From Oscillospiraceae bacterium (GTDB lineage Bacteria; Bacillota; Clostridia; Oscillospirales; Oscillospiraceae), in the NCBI GenBank assembly GCA_017480395.1, contig JAFVAS010000328.1, positions 1 through 7,237 of the forward strand: a stretch of DNA of 7,237 bases, in the 5' to 3' direction. This document shows positions 1 to 6,389 of the stretch, piece by piece (position 1 is the stretch's first letter; each line of letters starts with the position of its first letter). The notes below the pieces were generated by a model. The model was not told the DNA's origin, made no database searches, and saw only the letters and a list, made by a program, of their open reading frames with translations. The position numbers and the translations under genes are program-made.

Positions 1-312
1 GATGGCACCGCCGCCACGCTTCAGAAAATGTACCGGATCGTACCGGATCGCTTTGAGACAGATCCGGTGGGCTATGCGCTGGATTTCCCCAATGGCGAGA
101 GCTGGTCCTTTGGGGACTCCGTTGCCATCGGTCTGCTGCTGGGCCATCATGTGGGCGACTATCAGGAGGTTGCCGCCCCCGTTGCGGGGCCGGATGGCCG
201 CTATGAGATCCCGGCGGATGCGAAATCGATCCGCTGGTATCAGACCATCAATCAACGATTTATTCTGGAAGACTTCTTCGCAAAGATGAATTATTATTAC
301 GGACGAGGTTGA
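1..312 (+). CDS. C-terminal part of an unrecognised protein (5' end outside window)
   Basis: Frame 1 is open from the first base to TGA at 310-312 and gives the last 103 residues of a protein that begins upstream of the window. I do not recognise the family. The fragment is soluble-looking, without membrane segments, and ends in an aromatic stretch (RWYQTINQRFILEDFFAK, then a Tyr-rich tail). An internal ATG at 28 exists, but the frame stays open and protein-like before it and no ribosome site precedes it, so I read the gene as truncated by the window edge. A perfect 10-bp tandem repeat (TACCGGATCG twice, 31-50) lies in the coding sequence. The next gene starts 20 nt after the stop on the same strand, so the two are probably co-transcribed. 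The reading frame is fairly secure; the function is unknown. Confidence 0.6.
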   Translation, partial: DGTAATLQKMYRIVPDRFETDPVGYALDFPNGESWSFGDSVAIGLLLGHHVGDYQEVAAPVAGPDGRYEIPADAKSIRWYQTINQRFILEDFFAKMNYYYGRG

Positions 313-332
313 GCGACAGCGGAGGTGATTCT

Positions 333-743
333 ATGGCGAAGATCGTAAAGCCCTTGCACGTCGGCATCAGCGTTGCGCATATGGAGGAGGCCCTGGCGTG
401 GTACAGCAGGAATCTGGGCTTCCATCTGGTCAAAGATGATGGCTATGTCGCGCCCCTGGAGGCCCGCATCTGTTTTGTTGAGCGGGATGGATTTCAGATC
501 GAGCTGTTTGAATACAAGCGGCCAAAGCCCCTCCCGGAGGAGCGAAGGATGCCGAATTCGGATCTGCAGACGATTGGCACAAAGCATGTGGCCTTCCAGG
601 TGGATGACATGGCGGAAATGAAACGCCGCCTGCTGGAAAACGGGACGGAGATCGCCCACGAGACCAGGATGGGAACGGAGCATGTCCTGTTTATCCGGGA
701 CTGCAGCGGAGTGCTGATCGAACTGATTCAGATGAGCTCCTAG
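333..743 (+). CDS. VOC (glyoxalase/bleomycin-resistance fold) family metalloprotein
   Basis: This is a 136-residue single-domain protein of the vicinal-oxygen-chelate superfamily, whose members include glyoxalase I, methylmalonyl-CoA epimerase, extradiol dioxygenases and drug-binding proteins. Two beta-alpha-beta-beta-beta repeats are visible. The four expected metal ligands stand in canonical places: His9 (LHVGIS), Glu57 (QIELFEY), His85 (KHVAFQVDD) and Glu130 (VLIELIQ). The pattern resembles glyoxalase I or methylmalonyl-CoA epimerase, and a divalent-metal lyase or isomerase is likely; the substrate cannot be read from sequence. The ATG at 333 is chosen because GGAGGTG lies at 321-327, five bases upstream. 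A longer reading from TTG at 309 would swallow that ribosome site and overlap the preceding gene. No mutA, mutB or glutathione genes are nearby to narrow the role. Confidence 0.85.
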   Translation: MAKIVKPLHVGISVAHMEEALAWYSRNLGFHLVKDDGYVAPLEARICFVERDGFQIELFEYKRPKPLPEERRMPNSDLQTIGTKHVAFQVDDMAEMKRRLLENGTEIAHETRMGTEHVLFIRDCSGVLIELIQMSS

Positions 744-827
744 CGTCGCCCCATCCCCGGCGGTGGGCCCTGTCCCCCCCGATGCGGCGCGTGCCACAAA
801 AGGAGACTTTCTTCTGTTCTGCAATGG

Positions 828-862
828 AAAAGCCCCGGAATCTGAGGATTCCGGGGCTTTTT
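828..862. terminator. Bidirectional intrinsic terminator between convergent transcription units
   Basis: A perfect 15-bp stem pairs 828-842 with 847-861 around the loop TGAG. On the + strand it ends in five T (858-862), so it can stop transcription after the VOC gene. On the - strand the other arm ends in four T, so it can also stop the ABC operon, whose last stop codon is at 929-931. The rest of the 744-928 gap shows no gene. Confidence 0.85.
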
Positions 863-928
863 GTGACTTTTTGGGTGGCACACAGGCTTGAGCGTCGATC
901 CGCGGCTGAGGAAGCTTGTTCTCCAGCC

Positions 929-1762
929 CTATCCAACCAAGCTCGTTTTTTTCAGCACCGCATTGCTGACGGCCCCGATGGCGGCGGCGAAGATCGCACC
1001 GCCAACCAGGCACATGCCCACATTCCCGACGCCGGAATTCAGCGGCGTGAGCATCGGAATCATCATAAAGAGGAGCATCCCGCCGAACAGGGACAGGCAG
1101 ATGCTCATCCAGCTCCGGCCCTTGGCGAACACACTCATCAGCAGAAAGATCGACACAAAGACCGCCGACAGAAAAATCTTCGCCAGCATGCACATCACAA
1201 GCCCGCGGATTCCGGCATCACCAAGGTCGAAGGAAAGCCCCGCCACGGAGCCGCCGAACACACCGCCGAGGAAGAACGCAAGAAGAAACAGCGCCCCGGC
1301 GATGACGCCGATGATGGTTTTGGACGCCACATAGTCCGTCTTCCTTGCCCGGACGGTAAAGAGATTTTTGGCGTAGCCGCTGCGGAAATCCTCCGCCGTG
1401 AAGAGGCACAGGAACACGCCGATCAGGAAGTACATGAGGTTGATGTTCATCATGCCGGTCATGTCCATTTCGGCCTCGGCTGCCGCAGCGTCGCCGCCGC
1501 TCAGGGCCCCACCCATGGCGGCCATCATACCGCCTCCGCTGGATTCGATGATCTGCCAGGTGTTCGTGAACATCAGTCCATCGGCGGCGCCGCCGACCAT
1601 ACCCGTCATCACCAAAACCAGAATCGGGATTGCAAAGGAGACGCCAAGGCAGACCCAGAAGAGCGGCGTTGCGAACATTCTTCGCGCATCGACCCGGAGC
1701 ATACTGTTCAGCCGCCTCGAAAAGCTGTGTGACGGGAATTGATTGCCCTTTGTCCGTGCCAT
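929..1762 (-). CDS. ABC-2 type transporter permease (BcrB/lantibiotic-immunity-like), second module
   Basis: This 277-residue integral membrane protein is the last gene of the four-gene ABC operon. About six hydrophobic segments are visible: near 33-54, 107-123, 149-178, 188-212, 221-241 and 248-268. A basic N-terminus precedes the first. Between segments 2 and 3 lies EDFRSGYAKNLF followed by a TVRARKTDYVASK stretch, matching the cytoplasmic coupling loop typical of ABC-2 permeases partnered with BcrA-type ATPases. The loop after segment 1 (about 70-105) is rich in Met, Gly and Ala and is about 17 residues longer than in the paralogous permease upstream. The start at 1762 has AGGAGG 9 nt upstream and lies one base after the stop of the partner ATPase, so translation is tightly linked. 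The gene ends in TAG. It probably forms the export channel with the adjacent ATPase; an antimicrobial peptide or other amphipathic drug as substrate is inferred from family and context. Confidence 0.85.
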   Translation of the reverse strand: MARTKGNQFPSHSFSRRLNSMLRVDARRMFATPLFWVCLGVSFAIPILVLVMTGMVGGAADGLMFTNTWQIIESSGGGMMAAMGGALSGGDAAAAEAEMDMTGMMNINLMYFLIGVFLCLFTAEDFRSGYAKNLFTVRARKTDYVASKTIIGVIAGALFLLAFFLGGVFGGSVAGLSFDLGDAGIRGLVMCMLAKIFLSAVFVSIFLLMSVFAKGRSWMSICLSLFGGMLLFMMIPMLTPLNSGVGNVGMCLVGGAIFAAAIGAVSNAVLKKTSLVG

Positions 1763-1763
1763 G

Positions 1764-2669
1764 TTATCGGTCCTCCTTTTCCCGCATCAGGTCGATATAG
1801 TATTCCTCCAGTCCGATCTTCGCGGATCGGAGGTCTCTTGTGAGGATGCCGTTTTCATAGAGGAATCTGACGATCTCCTGCGGGGGAACGAGATCATAGA
1901 CCCGGAGAGATCCGCCCTCGTCCGCCTCCACCCGGGTAAATCGACGGGAGAGCAGCCGTTCTGTCCGTGCCATATCTCCGGTTTTCAGCGCGATGTAGGT
2001 GCGGCAGCTCTTCTCCAGCTCCTGCGCCGTCATCTCCCGGATCATCTGACCCTTGCGGATGAAGCCGTAGTGGGTGGCGATCTTCTCCAGCTCGCCGAGG
2101 ATATGGGAGGAGATCAGCACCGTGCAGCCGTCGTTTTGTGTGATGTCGGTGAGCACCTCCCGCATGATGCGCATGCCGTCGGCGTCCAGGCCGTTGATGG
2201 GTTCGTCCAGGATCAACAGGGCCGGATTCCCCAGCAGGGCGAAGGCGATGCCGATGCGCTGCTTCATGCCCAGGGAGCAGTTGCGGAACTTGTTGGAGGC
2301 CGCGCCCTCCATTCGGACGGTTTTCAGCACCCTTGCGATTTCCTTCTCCGGGTTTTTGACGCCGAGATTGGTCGCCTGGATCATCATGTTGTTCCATACG
2401 CTGAGATTGGGAAAGCAGCCGGGAGACTCAATCAGCACGCCGACCCTTGCGCGCACGTCGGGATCGGTGTGATCCCGCCCGAAGAGCCTGATGCTGCCGC
2501 TGTTCTCATGGATCAGGCCGCAGATCATCTTTTCCGTGGTGGACTTGCCGCTGCCGTTCTCCCCGATAAAACCGTAGATGGCACCCTGGGGAACGGTCAG
2601 ATTCAGGCCGCGCACGGCCCGCTTGTCGCCAAAGCGTTTGGATAGATTTCGGATTTCGATTGCATTCAT
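1764..2669 (-). CDS. ABC transporter ATP-binding protein (BcrA-type), second module
   Basis: This 301-residue cytoplasmic ATPase energises the permease that follows. Motifs in order: Walker A GENGSGKST (36-44), signature SLGMKQ (132-137), Walker B LLILDEP (151-157), and the switch His189 (SSHILGE). The signature is the SLGMKQ form of LSGGQ, and the Q-loop position carries Glu81 (LIESPGCFPN); both are features I associate with the BcrA, lantibiotic-immunity LanF and related drug-export ATPases. Residues after about 220 form the variable C-terminal tail usual for this group, ending IGLEEYYIDLM. An open reading frame extends upstream of the chosen ATG, but AGGAGG sits 9 nt before the ATG at 2669, the protein begins there like its paralogue (MNAIEIR), and the upstream part overlaps another gene. 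The start lies 14 nt after the stop of the interrupted permease. It is clearly paralogous to the ATPase at 3501-4403, aligning without gaps across the nucleotide-binding domain. Confidence 0.92.
   Translation of the reverse strand: MNAIEIRNLSKRFGDKRAVRGLNLTVPQGAIYGFIGENGSGKSTTEKMICGLIHENSGSIRLFGRDHTDPDVRARVGVLIESPGCFPNLSVWNNMMIQATNLGVKNPEKEIARVLKTVRMEGAASNKFRNCSLGMKQRIGIAFALLGNPALLILDEPINGLDADGMRIMREVLTDITQNDGCTVLISSHILGELEKIATHYGFIRKGQMIREMTAQELEKSCRTYIALKTGDMARTERLLSRRFTRVEADEGGSLRVYDLVPPQEIVRFLYENGILTRDLRSAKIGLEEYYIDLMREKEDR
2064..2126. repeat. 63-bp direct repeat, copy 1 (inside second ATPase gene)
   Basis: These 63 bp are identical to 3798-3860, in the same orientation and at the equivalent place of the two ATPase genes (Walker B to H-loop region). 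A second near-identical block follows (2170-2226 against 3904-3960, one mismatch seen). The flanking coding sequence differs much more, so the identity exceeds what the overall divergence of the two genes suggests. Confidence 0.9.
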
Positions 2670-2683
2670 GTTCGCCGCCTCCT

Positions 2684-3499
2684 TTAATACACGTCGCTGG
2701 CGGCCAAAACGACAGAGCCCAGCGCGTTGTAGATCACCGCCCACACGATGGAGATGACGGCGCAGGTGCCCAGCGTCATAAGATCGCTGCTCAGGCAGGC
2801 GTTGACCGAGGAGCCATAGAGAAATAGATTCAATGCGGAGCCGCTGCCCAGCAGCGCAGCCGCACCGATGACGGGAATGCCCGTGCCGATGAAAAAGGAG
2901 AGGGCGATCGAGATCCCGAAATGCCGCCGAAGCACCACGTTCAGGAAGGTGTAGAGGCTGGCCCAGCCGAGGCTCATGACCATTTTTCCGGCCACCGCGA
3001 TCAGCAATGAGCCAACGTGGACCTTCATAGATGCGCCGGTGATGAGCCCGGCGCCCGCCCCGGCGATCAGATAGGCCGCGCACATACAGACCATGCCAAA
3101 GGCACAGACGATGGACTTGCTCATCATGTAATCCCGTTTTTTGGCATGGGTTGTGAACAGCTGCTTGACGTAACCGGAGCGGTAGTCGTGTCCGATGAAG
3201 ATGGACACCATGATCCCGCCGAAGAGGAAGACCATGTTCATGTTGGCATAGTCGCCGATGTCGCGCACGATATACAGCGGGATGTCCGCGGCGACGATGT
3301 TCCAGGTGTTGGTATAGAGCGGCACACCGCCGTCCATACCGCCCATGGAGAGCACCATGGCGGGGATCAGGGCGGAGATGGCCAGCATAATGTAGAACAG
3401 CGGGGTGTGGAGCAGACGCTAAAAATCCACGCCCAGCATACTTTTCAGCCGCTCGGCCACGCTGGGGGAGCGGAAGGTCGGTGTGAATGTCCGTTCCAT
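2684..3499 (-). pseudogene. ABC-2 permease of the first module, interrupted by in-frame TAG at codon 27
   Basis: Read from ATG 3499, which has GGAGG 9 nt upstream and follows the first ATPase's stop by one base, the frame encodes a permease paralogous to the one at 929-1762. A TAG at 3419-3421 interrupts codon 27. The two proteins align without a gap across this point: SMLGVDF-stop-RLLHTPLF against SMLRVDARRMFATPLF. The stop therefore replaces what is Arg27 in the paralogue. After it the frame is open for 244 codons to TAA and keeps the coupling loop HDYRSGYVKQLF and the later membrane segments. A restart at ATG 3388 is possible on paper, but it has no ribosome site and would cut the first membrane helix in half. 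A single substitution, for example from AAG or CAG, explains the stop. Sequencing error is the main alternative. TAG is used as a genuine stop by the VOC gene and the other permease, so code reassignment is unlikely. Confidence 0.8.
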
Positions 3500-3500
3500 G

Positions 3501-4403
3501 TCAGATGCCCTCCTTGCCGCGCATCAGTTCAATATAGTATTCTTCCAGCCCGATCCTGTTTTGCACAATCTCGCTGACGGAAAGCCCGTTTTGCATCAGA
3601 TAGTCCACAATCCCCTCCGTGTCGTCCACGTCGTAGACGCGAACCGCGCCCTCCTCGGCCCGGACATCCGGGTATTTCCGGCGCAGGGCGCTGAAGATGC
3701 GCTGCAAATCCGGCGATTTGACCGCGGTGAAGCTCCGGCATCGCCCCTCCATCTCCTCCGCCGTCAGCTCCTGGATCATTTTTCCCTGGCGGATGATGCC
3801 GTAGTGGGTGGCGATCTTCTCCAGCTCGCCGAGGATATGGGAGGAGATCAGCACCGTGCACCCGTAGTTCTTTGTGATATCCACCAGGATTTCGCGCATG
3901 AGTCGCATGCCGTCGGCGTCCAGGCCGTTGATGGGCTCGTCCAGGATCAACAGGGCCGGATCTCCCAGAAGCGCCATGGCGATGCCGATGCGCTGCTTCA
4001 TGCCCAGGGAGCACTTTTTGAACTTGAGGTTTTTGTGCTCCTCCATGCGGACGATCTTCAGCACCCTGTCAATTTCCGCGTCGGGGTCTTCCAGATTGAG
4101 GTTGATGCACTGCATCATCAGGTTCTGACCGATGCTGGAATTCGGGAAGCACCCCGTGTTTTCGATGAGTGCGCCGACCCTGGCGCGGACCCCTGCATCC
4201 CGGTAGCTTTTCCCGAACAGCCTGATCCTGCCACCGCTGGGGACCAGATGTCCGCAGATCAGCTTCTCGGTGGTGGACTTGCCGCTGCCGTTTTCCCCGA
4301 TGAAGCCGTAGATCGCGCCGACGGGCACGGTCATGTCCAGCCCATCCAGCGCGTACAGCCCCCGGAAGGACTTTTTCAGCCCTCTGATTTCAATGGCGTT
4401 CAT
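3501..4403 (-). CDS. ABC transporter ATP-binding protein (BcrA-type), first module
   Basis: This 300-residue ATPase is the first gene of the exporter operon. Walker A GENGSGKST (36-44), signature SLGMKQ (132-137), Walker B LLILDEP (151-157) and His189 of SSHILGE sit at exactly the same positions as in the second-module ATPase. The Q-loop again has Glu (Glu81, LIENTGCFPN). These features place it with the bacitracin/lantibiotic-resistance export ATPases; the substrate is not readable. The frame is open up to 4562, but I start at ATG 4403: the paralogue begins with the same MNAIEIR, AGGAG lies 10 nt upstream, and the predicted promoter (4439-4491) and a terminator (4498-4532) lie inside the longer reading. 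Its own permease partner, immediately downstream, is interrupted by a stop codon. This ATPase may therefore be orphaned or may serve the second permease. Confidence 0.92.
   Translation of the reverse strand: MNAIEIRGLKKSFRGLYALDGLDMTVPVGAIYGFIGENGSGKSTTEKLICGHLVPSGGRIRLFGKSYRDAGVRARVGALIENTGCFPNSSIGQNLMMQCINLNLEDPDAEIDRVLKIVRMEEHKNLKFKKCSLGMKQRIGIAMALLGDPALLILDEPINGLDADGMRLMREILVDITKNYGCTVLISSHILGELEKIATHYGIIRQGKMIQELTAEEMEGRCRSFTAVKSPDLQRIFSALRRKYPDVRAEEGAVRVYDVDDTEGIVDYLMQNGLSVSEIVQNRIGLEEYYIELMRGKEGI
3798..3860. repeat. 63-bp direct repeat, copy 2 (inside first ATPase gene)
   Basis: This is the exact partner of 2064-2126, about 1.73 kb away and in direct orientation. It is large enough to be a substrate for recombination that would remove one transporter module. 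Confidence 0.9.
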
Positions 4404-4438
4404 GGCGTGTGTTCTCCTGTCCTTTTGAATGTGGCTGC

Positions 4439-4491
4439 ATTCTACCGCCCGGATGTTTGCGGATTGCTTTTGTTTTGTTAAAGAAATGTTA
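4439..4491 (-). promoter_or_regulatory. ABC operon promoter with 11-bp-spaced AACA repeats (predicted response-regulator operator)
   Basis: On the - strand, TAACA occurs at 4491-4487 and 4480-4476, a degenerate AAGCA at 4469-4465, and AAACA at 4458-4454, all in exact 11-bp register. The last unit is followed by 9 nt and then TAGAAT (4444-4439), a 5-of-6 match to the -10 hexamer. No convincing -35 hexamer lies 17 nt upstream; the repeats occupy that place. Tandem 11-bp half-sites overlapping a missing -35 are a known layout for OmpR/PhoB-family activators. The response-regulator promoter in this window has the same spacing. The predicted start point is about 29 nt before the ATPase ATG. Binding by the neighbouring regulator is inference. 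Confidence 0.65.
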
Positions 4492-4497
4492 TTCATG

Positions 4498-4532
4498 AAA
4501 AAAACTCCGGGACGGTCAAAGTCCCGGAGTTT
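4498..4532 (-). terminator. Intrinsic terminator of the two-component operon
   Basis: A 12-bp perfect stem (4502-4513 with 4521-4532, 7-nt loop) is followed on the - strand by seven T (4504-4498). It lies about 60 nt after the histidine-kinase stop and just upstream of the ABC promoter. It separates the regulatory operon from the exporter operon. Confidence 0.9.
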
Positions 4533-4593
4533 ATAAAATGGCGGTCGATTCATCCCGGCCACGGGGAAAACGGCCCGGCGGTTCCGATCTGTT

Positions 4594-5649
4594 TCACGCC
4601 TGTGTTCTCAGGGTCACCGTAAAGGTGCTTCCCTCACCGGGCGCGCTCATCACGCGGACCTCTCCCCCTGTCATGTCAAGAATCCGCTTCACCAGCGCAA
4701 GGCCAAGGCCGTTGCCCCGGGTGGCGTGGGAGGTGTCGCCCTGGTAGAACTTATCAAAGATATGCCGCACCGTTTCCTCTGTCATGCCGCAGCCGGTATC
4801 CCGGACGGATATGACCGCGCATCCGCCCTCGTTTTTCAGCGAGACGCCCACCGTCCCGCCCGGCTCGGTGAACTTGAAGGCATTGGAGAGCAGATTGTTC
4901 CAGACGATCGACAGCAGCTCCCGGTCAGAATCGACGGTCACGCCGTCTTCGATTGCGGGGACGATCTCGATCTGTTTCTCCTCCCAAACCGGTTCAAACC
5001 CGAGCAGGCACTCCGCGACCTGGCCGCTCAGATCAAAGGTCTGGGTGCTCAGCCCCACCTGCTGGTTCTCCAGGCGGCTCAGCTTGAGGATGTTGGAGAT
5101 CAGCGTATTCAGACGTGTGGCCGCATCGTAGATGGTCTCGGGATACTCGCGCCGCTGCTGCTCCGTCAGGGCGTCCGACTGTAAGAGCTGGGCATAATTC
5201 TGGATCACGGCAATGGGCGTTTTGATCTCATGGGAGACGTTTGAAATGAAATCTGTTTTCAGCGTCTCAATGCTGCCCAGCTCGGCGATCATTGTGTTGA
5301 GATCGTGGATCATAAGATCCAGATAGTCTTCCTTGCCCTCCTCGTGCAGCGGGTCGATCCGCACCGTGAAGTCCCCGCGGGACACCCGCTTCGTGGCGTC
5401 TGATATCGCCTGCATGGGTGCGTCGTAGACGGCCTTCATTCTGGCGCGGATCAGCCAGGTGAGCAGCAGGGCGACGCCGATCCAATAGAACACCATGATA
5501 TGCACCTGAATGATGGGAAGCCATTCCGCCTGGTTCATCCCGACGACGATTCCCGTGCTGATTCCGGAGGTGCCCAGCAGCACCCCCAGCACGATCCAGA
5601 AGACGGATTTTGGGAAGCGGCTCTCCCCCTGCGGCTGGGCCCGTCTCAT
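4594..5649 (-). CDS. Sensor histidine kinase with two membrane helices and a very short outer loop
   Basis: This 351-residue membrane kinase is the partner of the response regulator upstream. Two hydrophobic helices (about 15-38 and 50-68) enclose only about a dozen outside residues, so there is no room for a folded extracellular sensor domain. A HAMP-like linker (about 69-125) follows. The catalytic core is complete: H-box SNVSHEIKTP with phospho-acceptor His140, N-box NNLLSNAFKFT (251-261), G1 DTGCGM (284-289), F-box FDKFYQ (298-303) and G2 GNGLGLALV (312-320). The start overlaps the regulator's stop as ATGA, indicating translational coupling. Kinases with such short loops are typical of envelope-stress and antimicrobial-peptide sensing, where the signal is read within the membrane. 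The adjacent ABC operon fits that role. The stimulus itself is unknown. Confidence 0.93.
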   Translation of the reverse strand: MRRAQPQGESRFPKSVFWIVLGVLLGTSGISTGIVVGMNQAEWLPIIQVHIMVFYWIGVALLLTWLIRARMKAVYDAPMQAISDATKRVSRGDFTVRIDPLHEEGKEDYLDLMIHDLNTMIAELGSIETLKTDFISNVSHEIKTPIAVIQNYAQLLQSDALTEQQRREYPETIYDAATRLNTLISNILKLSRLENQQVGLSTQTFDLSGQVAECLLGFEPVWEEKQIEIVPAIEDGVTVDSDRELLSIVWNNLLSNAFKFTEPGGTVGVSLKNEGGCAVISVRDTGCGMTEETVRHIFDKFYQGDTSHATRGNGLGLALVKRILDMTGGEVRVMSAPGEGSTFTVTLRTQA

Positions 5650-6317
5650 TTCAATACCGCCTTATATCCGAGGCCGTGAACCGTCTGTATCTCAAAGTCC
5701 TGGCAGTCCGCCAGCTTGGCGCGCAGCTTTGTCATGTATACATCCACGGTGCGGGTGCCGGATGTGGTGCCCACGTCCCAGAACTCGTCCATCAGCTGCT
5801 GACGGGTGAAGGTCTTCTTCGGATAGGACAGCAGCTTATAGAGGATGTTGAACTCGCGGATCGTCAGCGAAATCTCCACCTCTCCCAGCATGGCGGTGTG
5901 CTCATCCAAATCCATAACGAAGGAGCCGATCTCCAGGCGATGGCTGGTGGCGATCTTGGCGCGGCGCAGGAGCGCGCCGATCCGCAGCAGCAACTCATCC
6001 AGGTTGACCGGCTTGGTCATGTAGTCGTCGATGCCGATGCGATAGCTCCTCTGCATGGAGAGGATGTCGTCCTTCGCCGTCATAAACAGAATGGGAATCT
6101 CGGCGTTCAGACTGCGGACGGTTTTTGCGAACTCATATCCGTCAATCTCCGGCATCATAATGTCGGAGATAATCAGGTCGAACATGGTCTCATACATGGC
6201 GTCGTAGGCGTCGTTCGCGTTCAGGCAGCCCGTCGCCTCATAGCCGCGCTGATTCAGAAACGAGCAGACCGAACGGTTCAGGTCTTTGTCGTCCTCCACC
6301 ACAAGAATTTTGAACAT
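5646..6317 (-). CDS. OmpR/PhoB-family response regulator
   Basis: This 223-residue DNA-binding regulator is phosphorylated by the kinase encoded next to it. The receiver domain (about 1-115) has the acidic pocket Glu8-Asp9-Asp10, phospho-acceptor Asp52 (SDIMMP), Thr80 and Lys102-Pro103. A winged-helix output domain (about 128-223) carries the OmpR-family signatures LTIREFNILYKLL, RQQLMDEFW, RTVDVYMTKLRAKL and TVHGLGYKAVLK. The frame is open to an ATG at 6389, but I choose 6317. GAGGTGG lies five bases before it, the receiver domain classically begins MFKILVVEDD, and the longer version would include the -10 and repeats of the predicted promoter. The gene overlaps the kinase by 4 nt. Its own promoter carries the same 11-bp-spaced repeats as the ABC operon, which suggests autoregulation. 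Confidence 0.95.
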   Translation of the reverse strand: MFKILVVEDDKDLNRSVCSFLNQRGYEATGCLNANDAYDAMYETMFDLIISDIMMPEIDGYEFAKTVRSLNAEIPILFMTAKDDILSMQRSYRIGIDDYMTKPVNLDELLLRIGALLRRAKIATSHRLEIGSFVMDLDEHTAMLGEVEISLTIREFNILYKLLSYPKKTFTRQQLMDEFWDVGTTSGTRTVDVYMTKLRAKLADCQDFEIQTVHGLGYKAVLK

Positions 6318-6347
6318 AGCAACCACCTCGGCAATGTTGATGGGGCT

Positions 6348-6378
6348 ATTATACATCCCAAATGTTAAAGTTTTGTTT
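6348..6378 (-). promoter_or_regulatory. Response-regulator promoter with two 11-bp-spaced AACA repeats
   Basis: On the - strand AAACA (6378-6374) and TAACA (6367-6363) are 11 bp apart. Nine bases follow, then a perfect TATAAT (6353-6348). There is no good -35 hexamer. The predicted start is about 24 nt before the ATG at 6317. Over 20 positions this site and the ABC site both fit WWAACAWWWCTTTAACAWWW. The layout suggests activation by an OmpR-family protein, most simply the gene's own product. Confidence 0.7.
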
Positions 6379-6389
6379 ACAGGATTCAT

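Noticed and set aside
31..50. 10-bp perfect tandem repeat as a frameshifting duplication
   Set aside because: The frame as given stays protein-like on both sides; removing one copy gives a less plausible upstream reading. With the gene's 5' end missing this cannot be decided.
309..332. TTG at 309 as a start for the VOC gene
   Set aside because: The ATG at 333 has GGAGGTG at ideal distance and the fold begins just after it.
791..881. Outer 7-bp inverted repeat (GTGCCAC / GTGGCAC) around the 828-862 terminator as a possible mobile element
   Set aside because: The outer arms are short, the sequence between them and the hairpin does not pair well, and no target duplication is visible. A plain bidirectional terminator is enough.
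782..1732. Long + strand open frame with a His-rich product opposite the permease
   Set aside because: It is antisense to a clear ABC-2 permease, has no ribosome site and has the composition of a shadow frame. The other long + strand frames at 1743-2645, 3483-4481, 4726-5184 and 5610-6368 are rejected for the same reason.
3419..3421. Reassigned or recoded TAG
   Set aside because: TAG is the real terminator of the VOC gene (741-743) and of the second permease (929-931), where reading on gives no sensible protein, and no recoding structure is evident.
4404..4562. 53-residue N-terminal extension of the first-module ATPase
   Set aside because: The stretch contains a strong terminator and the predicted promoter, and the paralogue starts with the same MNAIEIR as the chosen start.
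6318..6389. 24-residue extension of the response regulator
   Set aside because: It would lie upstream of the predicted transcription start, and the receiver fold begins at the chosen ATG with a good ribosome site.
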